DNA of 36,809 bases, from contig OMXT01000037.1 of NCBI GenBank assembly GCA_900315125.1, positions 1 to 36,809 on the forward strand, in the 5' to 3' direction. The DNA is from an uncultured Eubacteriales bacterium. Lineage in GTDB: Bacteria > Bacillota > Clostridia > Peptostreptococcales > Anaerovoracaceae. Below are positions 1 to 6,000 of the stretch, piece by piece; positions within the stretch are counted from its first letter, which is position 1; each line of letters opens with the position of its first letter. A program made the translations under genes and the position numbers. The notes under the pieces were generated by a model, which saw nothing but the letters and a program-made list of their open reading frames with translations, was not told the DNA's origin and made no database searches.

Positions 1-260
1 ACCCAGAAGGACGAAAATAGTCTACCCAGTCTGGAAAATAGCGGGTGGGTAGATAACCATGTAGCGCTAAACGGTCTCGGGTAGACCTAGAACGTCGAAA
101 TAGTCTACCCAGCCTGGAAAATCGCATGCGGGTAGATAACCTCCCAGCGCGGAACGGTCTCGGGTAGACCCAGAAGGACGAAAATAGTCTACCCAGCATG
201 AAAAATCACGCGCGGGTAGATAACCATGCAGCGCAGAATGGTCTCGGGTAGACCCAGAAC
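1..260. repeat. Tandem array of 83-84 bp repeats with internal inverted arms
   Basis: Units beginning GGTCTCGGGTAGACC start at 73, 156 and 240 (periods 83 and 84). A truncated unit fills 1-72 and a 21-base partial unit closes the array at 260. Each full unit carries GGGTAGAC, then GTCTACCC, then GGGTAGAT (in the 73-155 unit at 79-86, 103-110 and 130-137), so the middle arm can pair with either neighbour; GGTCT/AGACC is a further short stem. The array continues off the left edge, so the copy number is unknown. The one-base difference between units breaks any reading frame, so I read it as non-coding. Function unknown; it lies directly downstream of the minus-strand regulator gene. Confidence 0.9.
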
Positions 261-267
261 GGCATCT

Positions 268-315
268 ACAAAAAATAAAAATAACGCTGATCCCACGGGT
301 ACGCAGAATCAGCGT
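268..315 (-). terminator. Intrinsic terminator of the MntR-like gene
   Basis: ACGCTGAT (284-291) and ATCAGCGT (308-315) form an 8-bp stem. On the minus strand it is followed by a T-rich run (269-282), the expected layout for the gene ending at 371. Confidence 0.75.
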
Positions 316-370
316 ATGTAACTTTACTTTAATAGACAGCCCATTTGATTGGGGCCGTACCACTCAATAA

Positions 371-772
371 TCATTTATTCTCTTCCAGCATTTCCTCTTC
401 CGATACAATGTTATCGGTGATATACTTGCGGAATGCCTGGTAGGACTGTTCGCTCATGTCGTGCTCCATGTTGCAGGCGTCTTCCTTCGCTGTAATGGGA
501 TCCACGCCGATGTGGGTCAGGAAGGACGTCAGTACCTTGTGACGGTCGTATATGGATGTGGCGATCTTGAGTCCGCTTTCTGTCAGCGTGATCAGGCCGT
601 CCCGGTCCATGGTTATATAACCGTTTTCTCTCAGCCGTTTGGTGGCATAGGATACGCTGGGCTTGGTTACGCCCAGCTGTGCGGCGACATCGATAGAACG
701 GATGTAGCCGTGTTCCTCCTTCATCATGAGCATTGCTTCCAGATAATCTTCTGATGACCGATTGATCTGCAT
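371..772 (-). CDS. MntR/DtxR-family metal-dependent transcriptional regulator
   Basis: 133-residue metal-responsive repressor of the DtxR/MntR family. A winged helix (about residues 8-62, with the recognition segment around KPSVSYATKRL) is followed by the dimerisation and metal-binding helices. Counting along B. subtilis MntR, the metal ligands map as D9, E12, H78, C100, E103 and H104. Five match MntR, but C100 (in EDACNMEHDM) matches the DtxR/IdeR cysteine rather than the MntR glutamate, so metal preference (Mn or Fe) cannot be called. The start at 772 is chosen because GGAGGGAGACC lies just upstream; a longer frame to 877 lacks a ribosome binding site. It is divergent from a second DtxR-like gene and probably controls the metal ATPase locus. 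Confidence 0.88.
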   Translation of the reverse strand: MQINRSSEDYLEAMLMMKEEHGYIRSIDVAAQLGVTKPSVSYATKRLRENGYITMDRDGLITLTESGLKIATSIYDRHKVLTSFLTHIGVDPITAKEDACNMEHDMSEQSYQAFRKYITDNIVSEEEMLEENK

Positions 773-867
773 TGGTCTCCCTCCTCGCTGCAGCGGCAGA
801 ATTCCTGTTTGATCGGGCTGAAGCGGAGCGTATTTCGCCCCATAGATTCTGCGGCTGATACAGAAGT

Positions 868-896
868 AATTTATCATATTCTGTCCATTTTTTCAA
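868..896 (-). promoter_or_regulatory. Promoter of the MntR-like gene
   Basis: On the minus strand TTGAAA (891-896), a 17-base spacer and TAAATT (868-873). It implies a 5' leader of about 90 bases before the ATG at 772. Confidence 0.6.
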
Positions 897-901
897 GCGG
901 C

Positions 902-930
902 TTGACAAATATCGGAAGTAAGGGTAAACT
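902..930 (+). promoter_or_regulatory. Promoter of the DtxR-like/DUF6110/ATPase operon
   Basis: TTGACA (902-907), 17 bases, TAAACT (925-930). The same -10 hexamer appears in the candidate promoter of the DUF2325 gene. The palindrome at 968-989 lies downstream of the predicted transcription start. Confidence 0.6.
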
Positions 931-967
931 AAAGCCGGTTAGAAAACATTAACTATCTTTTCGAGCA

Positions 968-989
968 ATAGTTAGTTGCAACTAACTAT
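968..989. promoter_or_regulatory. Perfect 22-bp palindrome, probable DtxR-family operator
   Basis: The arm ATAGTTAGTTG is followed immediately by its exact reverse complement. The core TTAGTTGCAACTAA resembles the inverted TTAGG/CCTAA-type boxes bound by DtxR-family regulators. It sits between two divergent DtxR-like genes, 20 bases before the second start codon. Which of the two proteins binds it is not known. Confidence 0.75.
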
Positions 990-1009
990 GAAGGGAGCGG
1001 ATATCAATA

Positions 1010-1369
1010 ATGAGAGATGATCTTACGAGTGCACATCTGAAATATTTGCTGGCGATCTATGAGATAAGCCGGGAGTCGCCGGATGTTTCTTCGGCCAGCA
1101 TAGCCAGGAAGCTCGGCATATCCAAGCCCTCGGTTTCAACCATGCTGACCGCGCTGATGAACAGACATCTGCTGGTCAGGGAAAGATACAGTAAGGTGTA
1201 TCTGACGGACGAAGGATTTCTGATCACTAAGAGGCTCAACGATAATCTTCACGCGCTGGAAACAGCGATGAAGAAGATGCCTATCCAGGTCTCGGATGAA
1301 GAGGCTCATCGCATGGCCAGCCTGATCGTAACAGAAATACCGGAAAAAGATTTTGTATTGGAGGAATAA
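1010..1369 (+). CDS. Short DtxR-like winged-helix protein with degenerate metal site
   Basis: 119 residues related to the N-terminal winged helix and part of the dimer domain of DtxR/MntR (recognition region around GISKPSVSTMLTAL, residues 36-49). Where the family has EEACRxEH, this protein reads EEAHRMAS, so the positions equivalent to the Cys, Glu and His ligands are H100, A103 and S104; the N-terminal Asp/Glu ligand pair is also absent. I infer that it does not sense metal in the usual way, or binds a different ligand. It is first in an operon with a DUF6110 gene (2-base gap) and a P1B ATPase, and faces an MntR-like gene across a shared palindrome. It may act as an antagonist or partner of that regulator. 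Confidence 0.8.
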   Translation: MRDDLTSAHLKYLLAIYEISRESPDVSSASIARKLGISKPSVSTMLTALMNRHLLVRERYSKVYLTDEGFLITKRLNDNLHALETAMKKMPIQVSDEEAHRMASLIVTEIPEKDFVLEE

Positions 1370-1371
1370 TC

Positions 1372-1659
1372 ATGAAGACAAAGGATTGCGGACTTGTAGC
1401 AGCAGGCGTGCTTATTGGAACAGCAGGGATCAAAGCCCTGACCAGCAGCGATGCGAAGAAGTTCTATACACATTGCGCTGCTCTGACTCTCAGAGTAAAG
1501 GATGACATCATGAAGACCGTGAGCAAGGTCAGAGAGAACTGCGATGACATCGTATCCGATGCGAAAGACATCAATGAGAAGTTTGCGGAAGAAACAGATG
1601 CTGCGATAGAAGACGCAGCGATCGAGGATGCAGCGGCAGGTGCGGCAGCGGGAGAATAA
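1372..1659 (+). CDS. DUF6110 family protein
   Basis: 95-residue small protein that I recognise as the DUF6110 family, which in Clostridia is seen beside heavy-metal P-type ATPases. Residues 7-22 (GLVAAGVLIGTAGIKA) form one hydrophobic membrane-anchor-like segment. The rest is a charged, probably helical stretch (KVRENCDDIVSDAKDINEK) ending in an Ala/Glu-rich tail with a repeated IEDAA. The ribosome binding site GGAGG lies 8 bases before the ATG. It sits between the short DtxR-like gene and the ATPase with almost no spacing, so co-translation is likely. Function is unknown; an accessory or regulatory subunit of the ATPase is a guess from position. Confidence 0.8.
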   Translation: MKTKDCGLVAAGVLIGTAGIKALTSSDAKKFYTHCAALTLRVKDDIMKTVSKVRENCDDIVSDAKDINEKFAEETDAAIEDAAIEDAAAGAAAGE

Positions 1660-1665
1660 TCGGAA

Positions 1666-3735
1666 ATGAAATGTAGAATACTGCATGAGTCCGCCGGCAG
1701 GATCCGTCTCCATGCGGTGCAGGAAAGAATGACATACCGCCAGGCGGACCAGCTGGATTATTATTTCAGAAAGTCCGATGGAATAACGGATGTCAGGGTG
1801 TATGAGCGCACCGGCGATCTGGTGCTCCGCTACCGCTGCGAACGGGCGGAACTGATTCGTATGGTTTCCGCTTTCTCATACGATAAGGCGGAAGACGCCC
1901 CGGTGAGCGGTGGCAGGGAACTCAGCTCGAAGTATGAAGAAGAGCTGACAATGACTGTAGTCCGCAGGGTCCTCAAGAGGCTGTTCCTCCCCATGCCGGT
2001 CAGGAACGCCATCACGGCATACCATGCGGTCCACTTCATATGGAAGGGGATCAGGGTCCTGGCTCAGAGGAAGCTGGAAGTGCCGGTGCTGGATGCTACA
2101 GCTATCAGTGTCTCTCTGCTCCGGAGAGACTTCAGCACCGCTTCGTCCATCATGTTCCTGCTGCATATCGGCGAGATCCTGGAAGAGTGGACAAGAAAGA
2201 AATCCGTGAACGATCTGGCACAGGCTATGTCCCTGAACGTGGATCAGGTCTGGACGGTGGTAAACGGAGAAGAAGTACTGCAGCCGGTCAGTGATATCGG
2301 TGTCGGTGACCAGATCATCATCCGCTCCGGCAGCATGATCCCGCTGGACGGCAAGGTGCTGAAAGGAGAAGCCAGTGTAAACCAGGCGTCCATGACTGGC
2401 GAGTCCATGCCCGTCCGCAAGTCGGAAGGCAGCTATGTATACGGAGGAACCGTGGTAGAGGACGGTCTGATCCATATAGAAGTCACCCGCGACAGCGGAA
2501 GCGGCCGTTATGACCGCATCGTGAAGATGATAGAGGAATCGGAGAAACTAAAGTCTGCAAGTGAAGACAGGGCTTCTCATCTCGCAGATCACCTGGTGCC
2601 CTACAGCCTCCTGGGCACGCTGGCGGTCTGGCTGATCACCGCAAATGTAACACGGGCGCTGTCCGTGCTTATGGTCGACTTCTCCTGCGCGCTGAAGCTT
2701 GCCATGCCCATTTCTGTCCTTTCAGCGATGAAGGAAGGGAGCAGGCATCACATGACCGTCAAGGGCGGGAAGTTTATGGAAGCGGTTTCTGAAGCGGATA
2801 CCATCGTATTTGATAAGACAGGAACCCTTACCTATGCTACACCGACGGTTGCAGAAGTTATCACCTTCGGAGAAAACGAGGAACAGGAAGCGCTGCGGCT
2901 TGCGGCATGTCTCGAGGAACACTTCCCCCATTCCATGGCGAACGCCGTGGTGGAGGAAGCGAAGAAGCGGGGTCTGATGCACGAGGAGCGGCACACGAGA
3001 GTGGAGTACGTGGTAGCCCACGGCATTTCCAGTACAGTAGACGGGAAGAAAGTCGTGATCGGCAGCTATCACTTCGTCTTCCAGGATGAGGGATGTACGA
3101 TTCCGGAAGGGGAGCAGGAGCGTTTCACCGAACTGCCTGACGGTTACTCTCATCTCTATATGGCGGTGTCCGGCATCCTTGCGGCGGTCATCTGCATAGA
3201 GGATCCCATACGGGAAGAAGCGGCGGACGTGATCCGGCAGCTGAAAGCTCACGGGATCAGCAAGGTAGTCATGATGACCGGTGACAGCGAGCGAACGGCG
3301 AAGGCCGTAGCAGAGAAAATCGGCGTCGATGAGTACTTCTCTGAGGTGCTTCCGGAGGACAAAGCCGCGTTTATCCGCAGGGAACACGAGGAGGGCAGGA
3401 CCGTGATCATGACGGGAGACGGCATCAATGATTCGCCGGCTCTGTCAGAAGCTGATGCGGGCATCGCGATTTCTACCGGAGCGGCAATAGCCCGGGAGAT
3501 CGCAGATATAACCATTGCAGGCGGCGGCCTCCAGTCCCTTGTTATCCTTAAGGAACTGTCGGACGGACTGATGAACAGGATCAACGGAAATTACCGGTTC
3601 ATCATGGGATTCAACGGAAGCCTCATTGGACTTGGAGTGCTGGGCATTCTTCAGCCTTCCACGTCGGCTCTGCTCCATAACGCGTCCACGCTGGCGATCA
3701 GTCTGCACAGTATGAGCAGTCTCTTGAACGATTGA
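1666..3735 (+). CDS. P1B-type metal-translocating ATPase with SCALK motif
   Basis: 689-residue P-type ATPase of the heavy-metal (P1B) group, expected to pump a transition metal out across the cytoplasmic membrane. Residues 1-70 resemble a heavy-metal-associated fold but lack CxxC. The actuator motif TGES is at 244-247, the phosphorylated aspartate is D383 in DKTGT, the HP-type motif PHS is near 421-423, and GDGIND is at 584-589. In the membrane ion site the usual CPC is replaced by DFSCALKLAMP (C341, K344), so the metal is not predicted to be Cu(I) by the normal rule; Mn or Fe would fit the MntR-like neighbour. It lies 6 bases after the DUF6110 gene, which suggests one operon. Confidence 0.88.
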   Translation: MKCRILHESAGRIRLHAVQERMTYRQADQLDYYFRKSDGITDVRVYERTGDLVLRYRCERAELIRMVSAFSYDKAEDAPVSGGRELSSKYEEELTMTVVRRVLKRLFLPMPVRNAITAYHAVHFIWKGIRVLAQRKLEVPVLDATAISVSLLRRDFSTASSIMFLLHIGEILEEWTRKKSVNDLAQAMSLNVDQVWTVVNGEEVLQPVSDIGVGDQIIIRSGSMIPLDGKVLKGEASVNQASMTGESMPVRKSEGSYVYGGTVVEDGLIHIEVTRDSGSGRYDRIVKMIEESEKLKSASEDRASHLADHLVPYSLLGTLAVWLITANVTRALSVLMVDFSCALKLAMPISVLSAMKEGSRHHMTVKGGKFMEAVSEADTIVFDKTGTLTYATPTVAEVITFGENEEQEALRLAACLEEHFPHSMANAVVEEAKKRGLMHEERHTRVEYVVAHGISSTVDGKKVVIGSYHFVFQDEGCTIPEGEQERFTELPDGYSHLYMAVSGILAAVICIEDPIREEAADVIRQLKAHGISKVVMMTGDSERTAKAVAEKIGVDEYFSEVLPEDKAAFIRREHEEGRTVIMTGDGINDSPALSEADAGIAISTGAAIAREIADITIAGGGLQSLVILKELSDGLMNRINGNYRFIMGFNGSLIGLGVLGILQPSTSALLHNASTLAISLHSMSSLLND

Positions 3736-3762
3736 TGAAATTAAGAAGGAAACGGGTATCTC

Positions 3763-3787
3763 ATAAGCGGCCGCGCAGGCCGCTTAT
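3763..3787. terminator. Hairpin after the ATPase gene
   Basis: ATAAGCGGCC, five loop bases, then GGCCGCTTAT: a perfect 10-bp GC-rich stem 28 bases after the ATPase stop. Neither strand has a clean T run next to it, so it may stabilise the mRNA end or terminate weakly. Confidence 0.55.
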
Positions 3788-3796
3788 ACAAAACGA

Positions 3797-3830
3797 GTTG
3801 GTTAAATTCATTTAACTAACAAAATAAACT
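3797..3830 (+). promoter_or_regulatory. Promoter with overlapping AACTAAC-type inverted repeat
   Basis: GTTGGTTAAAT (3797-3807) and ATTTAACTAAC (3810-3820) are inverted arms with one mismatch. They cover the candidate -35 TTAAAT (3802-3807) of a promoter whose -10 is TAAACT (3825-3830, spacer 17). The half-site AACTAAC is shared with the palindrome at 968-989, so the DUF2325 gene is probably under the same metal regulator. Confidence 0.6.
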
Positions 3831-3860
3831 CAGGGCAGGAATATCCAAAAGGAGGATTCA

Positions 3861-4139
3861 ATGAGTGTAGTAATAATCGGCGGAAATGAGTGTATGGTCT
3901 GCCAGTACAAGAAACTCTGCAAAGAATATAACTGTAAGGCGAAGGTATTTGCCAAATACAGCGAAGCGCTGAAACGATCCATGGGGTCGCCGGATCTGAT
4001 GGTGCTTTTTACAAATACCGTTTCCCATAAAATGATAAAATGCGCACTGGCGAATACGAAGGGGACGGACACCGTCGTCGTGCGGTCCCACTCCAGCTCC
4101 ATGGCGGCCCTTCGTTCTATCATGGAGGAGCATTCGTGA
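3861..4139 (+). CDS. DUF2325 family protein
   Basis: 92-residue protein recognised as DUF2325 from its N-terminal VVIIGGNECM and the conserved GSPDLMVLFT and SHSSSMAAL blocks. The alternating hydrophobic strands and Gly-rich start suggest a small Rossmann-like fold. It has several cysteines (C11, C14, C20, C25) but no clear metal motif. In Clostridia the family is often found near ferrous-iron or other metal genes, which fits this locus; the biochemical role is unknown. AAAAGGAGG lies 6 bases before the ATG. Its TGA overlaps a GTG start of the following broken ABC gene by 4 bases, so the pair was once translationally coupled. Confidence 0.82.
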   Translation: MSVVIIGGNECMVCQYKKLCKEYNCKAKVFAKYSEALKRSMGSPDLMVLFTNTVSHKMIKCALANTKGTDTVVVRSHSSSMAALRSIMEEHS

Positions 4140-4362
4140 ACGATGAAGAGAAAACAAGCCGTTATCTGGAGATCGATGAGGTCCGAAAATACTTCGGCTC
4201 CGGCGAAAGCAAGACGGAGGTACTCCAGGGCGTTACGGCGAATATAGAGAAGGGGAGCATCTGTGTTCTCCTTGGCCCCTCCGGTTCTTTATCATTGACC
4301 GGGTGCTGCAGAAACGGGTCAGGGAGATCCCGCTTACTGAGGCGCTGAAAAATATTGAATAA
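4136..4362 (+). pseudogene. Remnant of ABC exporter: ATPase start fused to FtsX-type permease end
   Basis: From GTG 4136 the frame encodes the first 50 residues of a MacB/LolD-type ABC ATPase, ending within the Walker A motif (LLGPSG). At about 4281-4290 the homology stops. From 4285, in another frame, the sequence reads FFIIDRVLQKRVREIPL then TEALKNIE and a stop at 4362, the typical last residues of an FtsX/MacB-family ABC permease. Thus the rest of the ATPase, any gene between, and nearly all the permease have been lost in one deletion with a frame mismatch. Neither remaining piece could work. The intact parent was probably an operon ATPase-permease following the DUF2325 gene. An assembly collapse is the main alternative. 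Confidence 0.8.
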
Positions 4363-4385
4363 TAATTCGGTGATATATGTACAGT

Positions 4386-4428
4386 AAAAGACCCGGACGG
4401 AACTGCATCTCAGCAGTCCTGTCCGGGC
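4386..4428 (-). terminator. Terminator of the glycine cleavage operon
   Basis: Long inverted repeat (CCCGGAC near 4392-4398 with GTCCGGG at 4421-4427, extended inward by ACTGC/GCAGT). On the minus strand it is followed by TTTT (4386-4389). It lies 24 bases beyond the lpd stop. Confidence 0.75.
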
Positions 4429-4451
4429 CTTCTGCGTCTGAAATTGCGGAT

Positions 4452-5846
4452 TTATTTCAGTGTTTCGCCAATGGCTTCAGCAAATGTGGGATGGGGATAG
4501 ACCGTATGGGCCATATCCTCCAGCGTAAGGCCGTTTACCACAGCCTGAGCGAATTCGCTGATCATGTCTGTGGCACGGGCACACATCATCTGGGCGCCGA
4601 GGATGCGGTGAGATTCTTTCTCCGCGACGATCTTGATGAATCCTCGTTCCTGCAGGGAGAGGGTGGATTTTCCGTTGGCGCCCATGGGGTATTTCTTCGT
4701 GATCACATCGATCTCCTGCTGTTTCGCCTCGTCAGCGCTGAGTCCGACGCTGGCGATCTCCGGATCTGTATAGATGCAGGAAGGAATGGTGCGGATGTCT
4801 ACCGGAGGCTCCGCTCCTTTCATGGCTGCTACAGCGCAGCGGCCCTCTGCCGTTGCCACATGAGCCAGCTGGATGCCGCCGATGACGTCGCCGATGGCGT
4901 AGATGCCCGGTACGCTTGTCTCGTACTTTTCATTGACCAGGATCTTGCCTCTGTCCATAGACATGCTCCGGACTTCCTCAGAGGACGCGTCGCTGAACAG
5001 ACCTTCTGTATACGCACGGCGGCCGATGGACATGAGCACCAAGTCCGCTGTTGCTTCACAGGGTTTGTCTTTTTCTGTGTAGCAGCATGTCCAGCCGTTC
5101 TCTGCATTCTTGATCTCCGTGACAGTAGAACCAGTGTGGATGTCCACACCGTGGGAGCGCTTCATGATCATCTTCAGATTCTGAGCGAATTCTCTGTCCA
5201 GGTTGGCGATGATCCGGGGCAAAGCCTCGATGACCGTTACCTTAACGCCGAGAGAGCTGAAAACAGAGGCGAATTCCATGCCGATGACGCCGCCGCCGAT
5301 GACGACGAGGCTCTCGATCGGATGATCCAGTTCCAGCAGCTCATCGCTGGTGACTACACCTTCCTGGTCGGAGCCGGGGATCGGCGGACGGGCAGGAACG
5401 GAGCCGGTGGCGATCAGGATATGCTCCGCCTCAAGGTCTGCGGGAGCATCCTCAGGATCTGCGGGATTCACCCGGACATGGCCTTTGTCCAGGATGGTTC
5501 CTGTGCCGTGATATACACTGACCTTAGAGGATTTCATCAGGGATGCCACGCCGTTTCTGAGTTGCTCGACCACCGCGTTCTTGCGGCTGTGGAGCTGGGC
5601 CATGTCGTATCCGTCATCCTCGATGTTCGTCAGGCCGATCTCTGCGCCGTGGGCTTTGATCTGGTGATAGAGCTCTGCCGTATGGAGCAGCGTCTTGGTG
5701 GGGATGCAGCCCCGGTTCAGGCATGTGCCGCCAAGGTCGCGGTTCTCTACGAGGGCGACCTTCATTCCGTAGGTGCGTGCAGCGTCAGCGGCGGCCTCAT
5801 AGCCTCCGGGACCGGCGCCGATAATGATAAGATCGAATTTTTCCAT
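4452..5846 (-). CDS. lpdA: Dihydrolipoyl dehydrogenase (L protein)
   Basis: 464-residue FAD enzyme that reoxidises dihydrolipoyl-GcvH with NAD+, the L protein of glycine cleavage. FAD-binding GAGPGG is at residues 10-15 and the redox-active disulfide is C42/C47 in GGTCLNRGCIPTK. A second dinucleotide motif (VIGGGVIGMEFA) binds NAD, and the C-terminal catalytic pair is H452/E457 in YPHPTFAEAIGE. There is no N-terminal lipoyl domain. It is last in the gcv operon; a 154-base spacer with a hairpin separates it from gcvPB, so it may have separate expression. AAGGAG lies just before the ATG. Confidence 0.95.
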   Translation of the reverse strand: MEKFDLIIIGAGPGGYEAAADAARTYGMKVALVENRDLGGTCLNRGCIPTKTLLHTAELYHQIKAHGAEIGLTNIEDDGYDMAQLHSRKNAVVEQLRNGVASLMKSSKVSVYHGTGTILDKGHVRVNPADPEDAPADLEAEHILIATGSVPARPPIPGSDQEGVVTSDELLELDHPIESLVVIGGGVIGMEFASVFSSLGVKVTVIEALPRIIANLDREFAQNLKMIMKRSHGVDIHTGSTVTEIKNAENGWTCCYTEKDKPCEATADLVLMSIGRRAYTEGLFSDASSEEVRSMSMDRGKILVNEKYETSVPGIYAIGDVIGGIQLAHVATAEGRCAVAAMKGAEPPVDIRTIPSCIYTDPEIASVGLSADEAKQQEIDVITKKYPMGANGKSTLSLQERGFIKIVAEKESHRILGAQMMCARATDMISEFAQAVVNGLTLEDMAHTVYPHPTFAEAIGETLK

Positions 5847-5943
5847 TAATGTTCTCCTTGGGATGATACAAAGGCTTCTCTGACGCGCTCCGGATATGCG
5901 GTATACAGCAGAGCCATGCCTTTGTTATAAACTTCGGATAAGA

Positions 5944-5968
5944 GACGGCGGATCAGGAATCCGCCGTC
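5944..5968. other. Intercistronic hairpin between gcvPB and lpdA
   Basis: GACGGCGGAT, five loop bases, ATCCGCCGTC: a perfect 10-bp stem in the 154-base gcvPB-lpdA spacer. There is no T run, so mRNA processing or protection of the upstream transcript is more likely than full termination. Confidence 0.6.
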
Positions 5969-6000
5969 TGATATTATTCTGATATTTAGATGTCCGGGTA

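Noticed and set aside
1-260. CRISPR array
   Set aside because: The period is uniform at 83-84 bp and the whole unit is repeated; there are no unique spacers and no cas genes.
67-363. 98-residue minus-strand ORF with a 28-residue repeat
   Set aside because: It runs through the tandem DNA repeats and the terminator hairpin, has no ribosome binding site, and the 83-bp unit breaks the frame, so the periodic peptide is a by-product of the DNA repeat.
4136-4362. Functional small ABC protein
   Set aside because: Walker A is cut after GPSG, no Walker B or signature motif exists, and the C-terminal piece is in another frame.
4377-5849. 490-residue plus-strand ORF
   Set aside because: It is antisense to lpdA, which has all catalytic motifs; the plus frame has no recognisable domain or ribosome binding site. 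The same holds for 6031-7344 opposite gcvPB and 7642-8769 opposite gcvPA.
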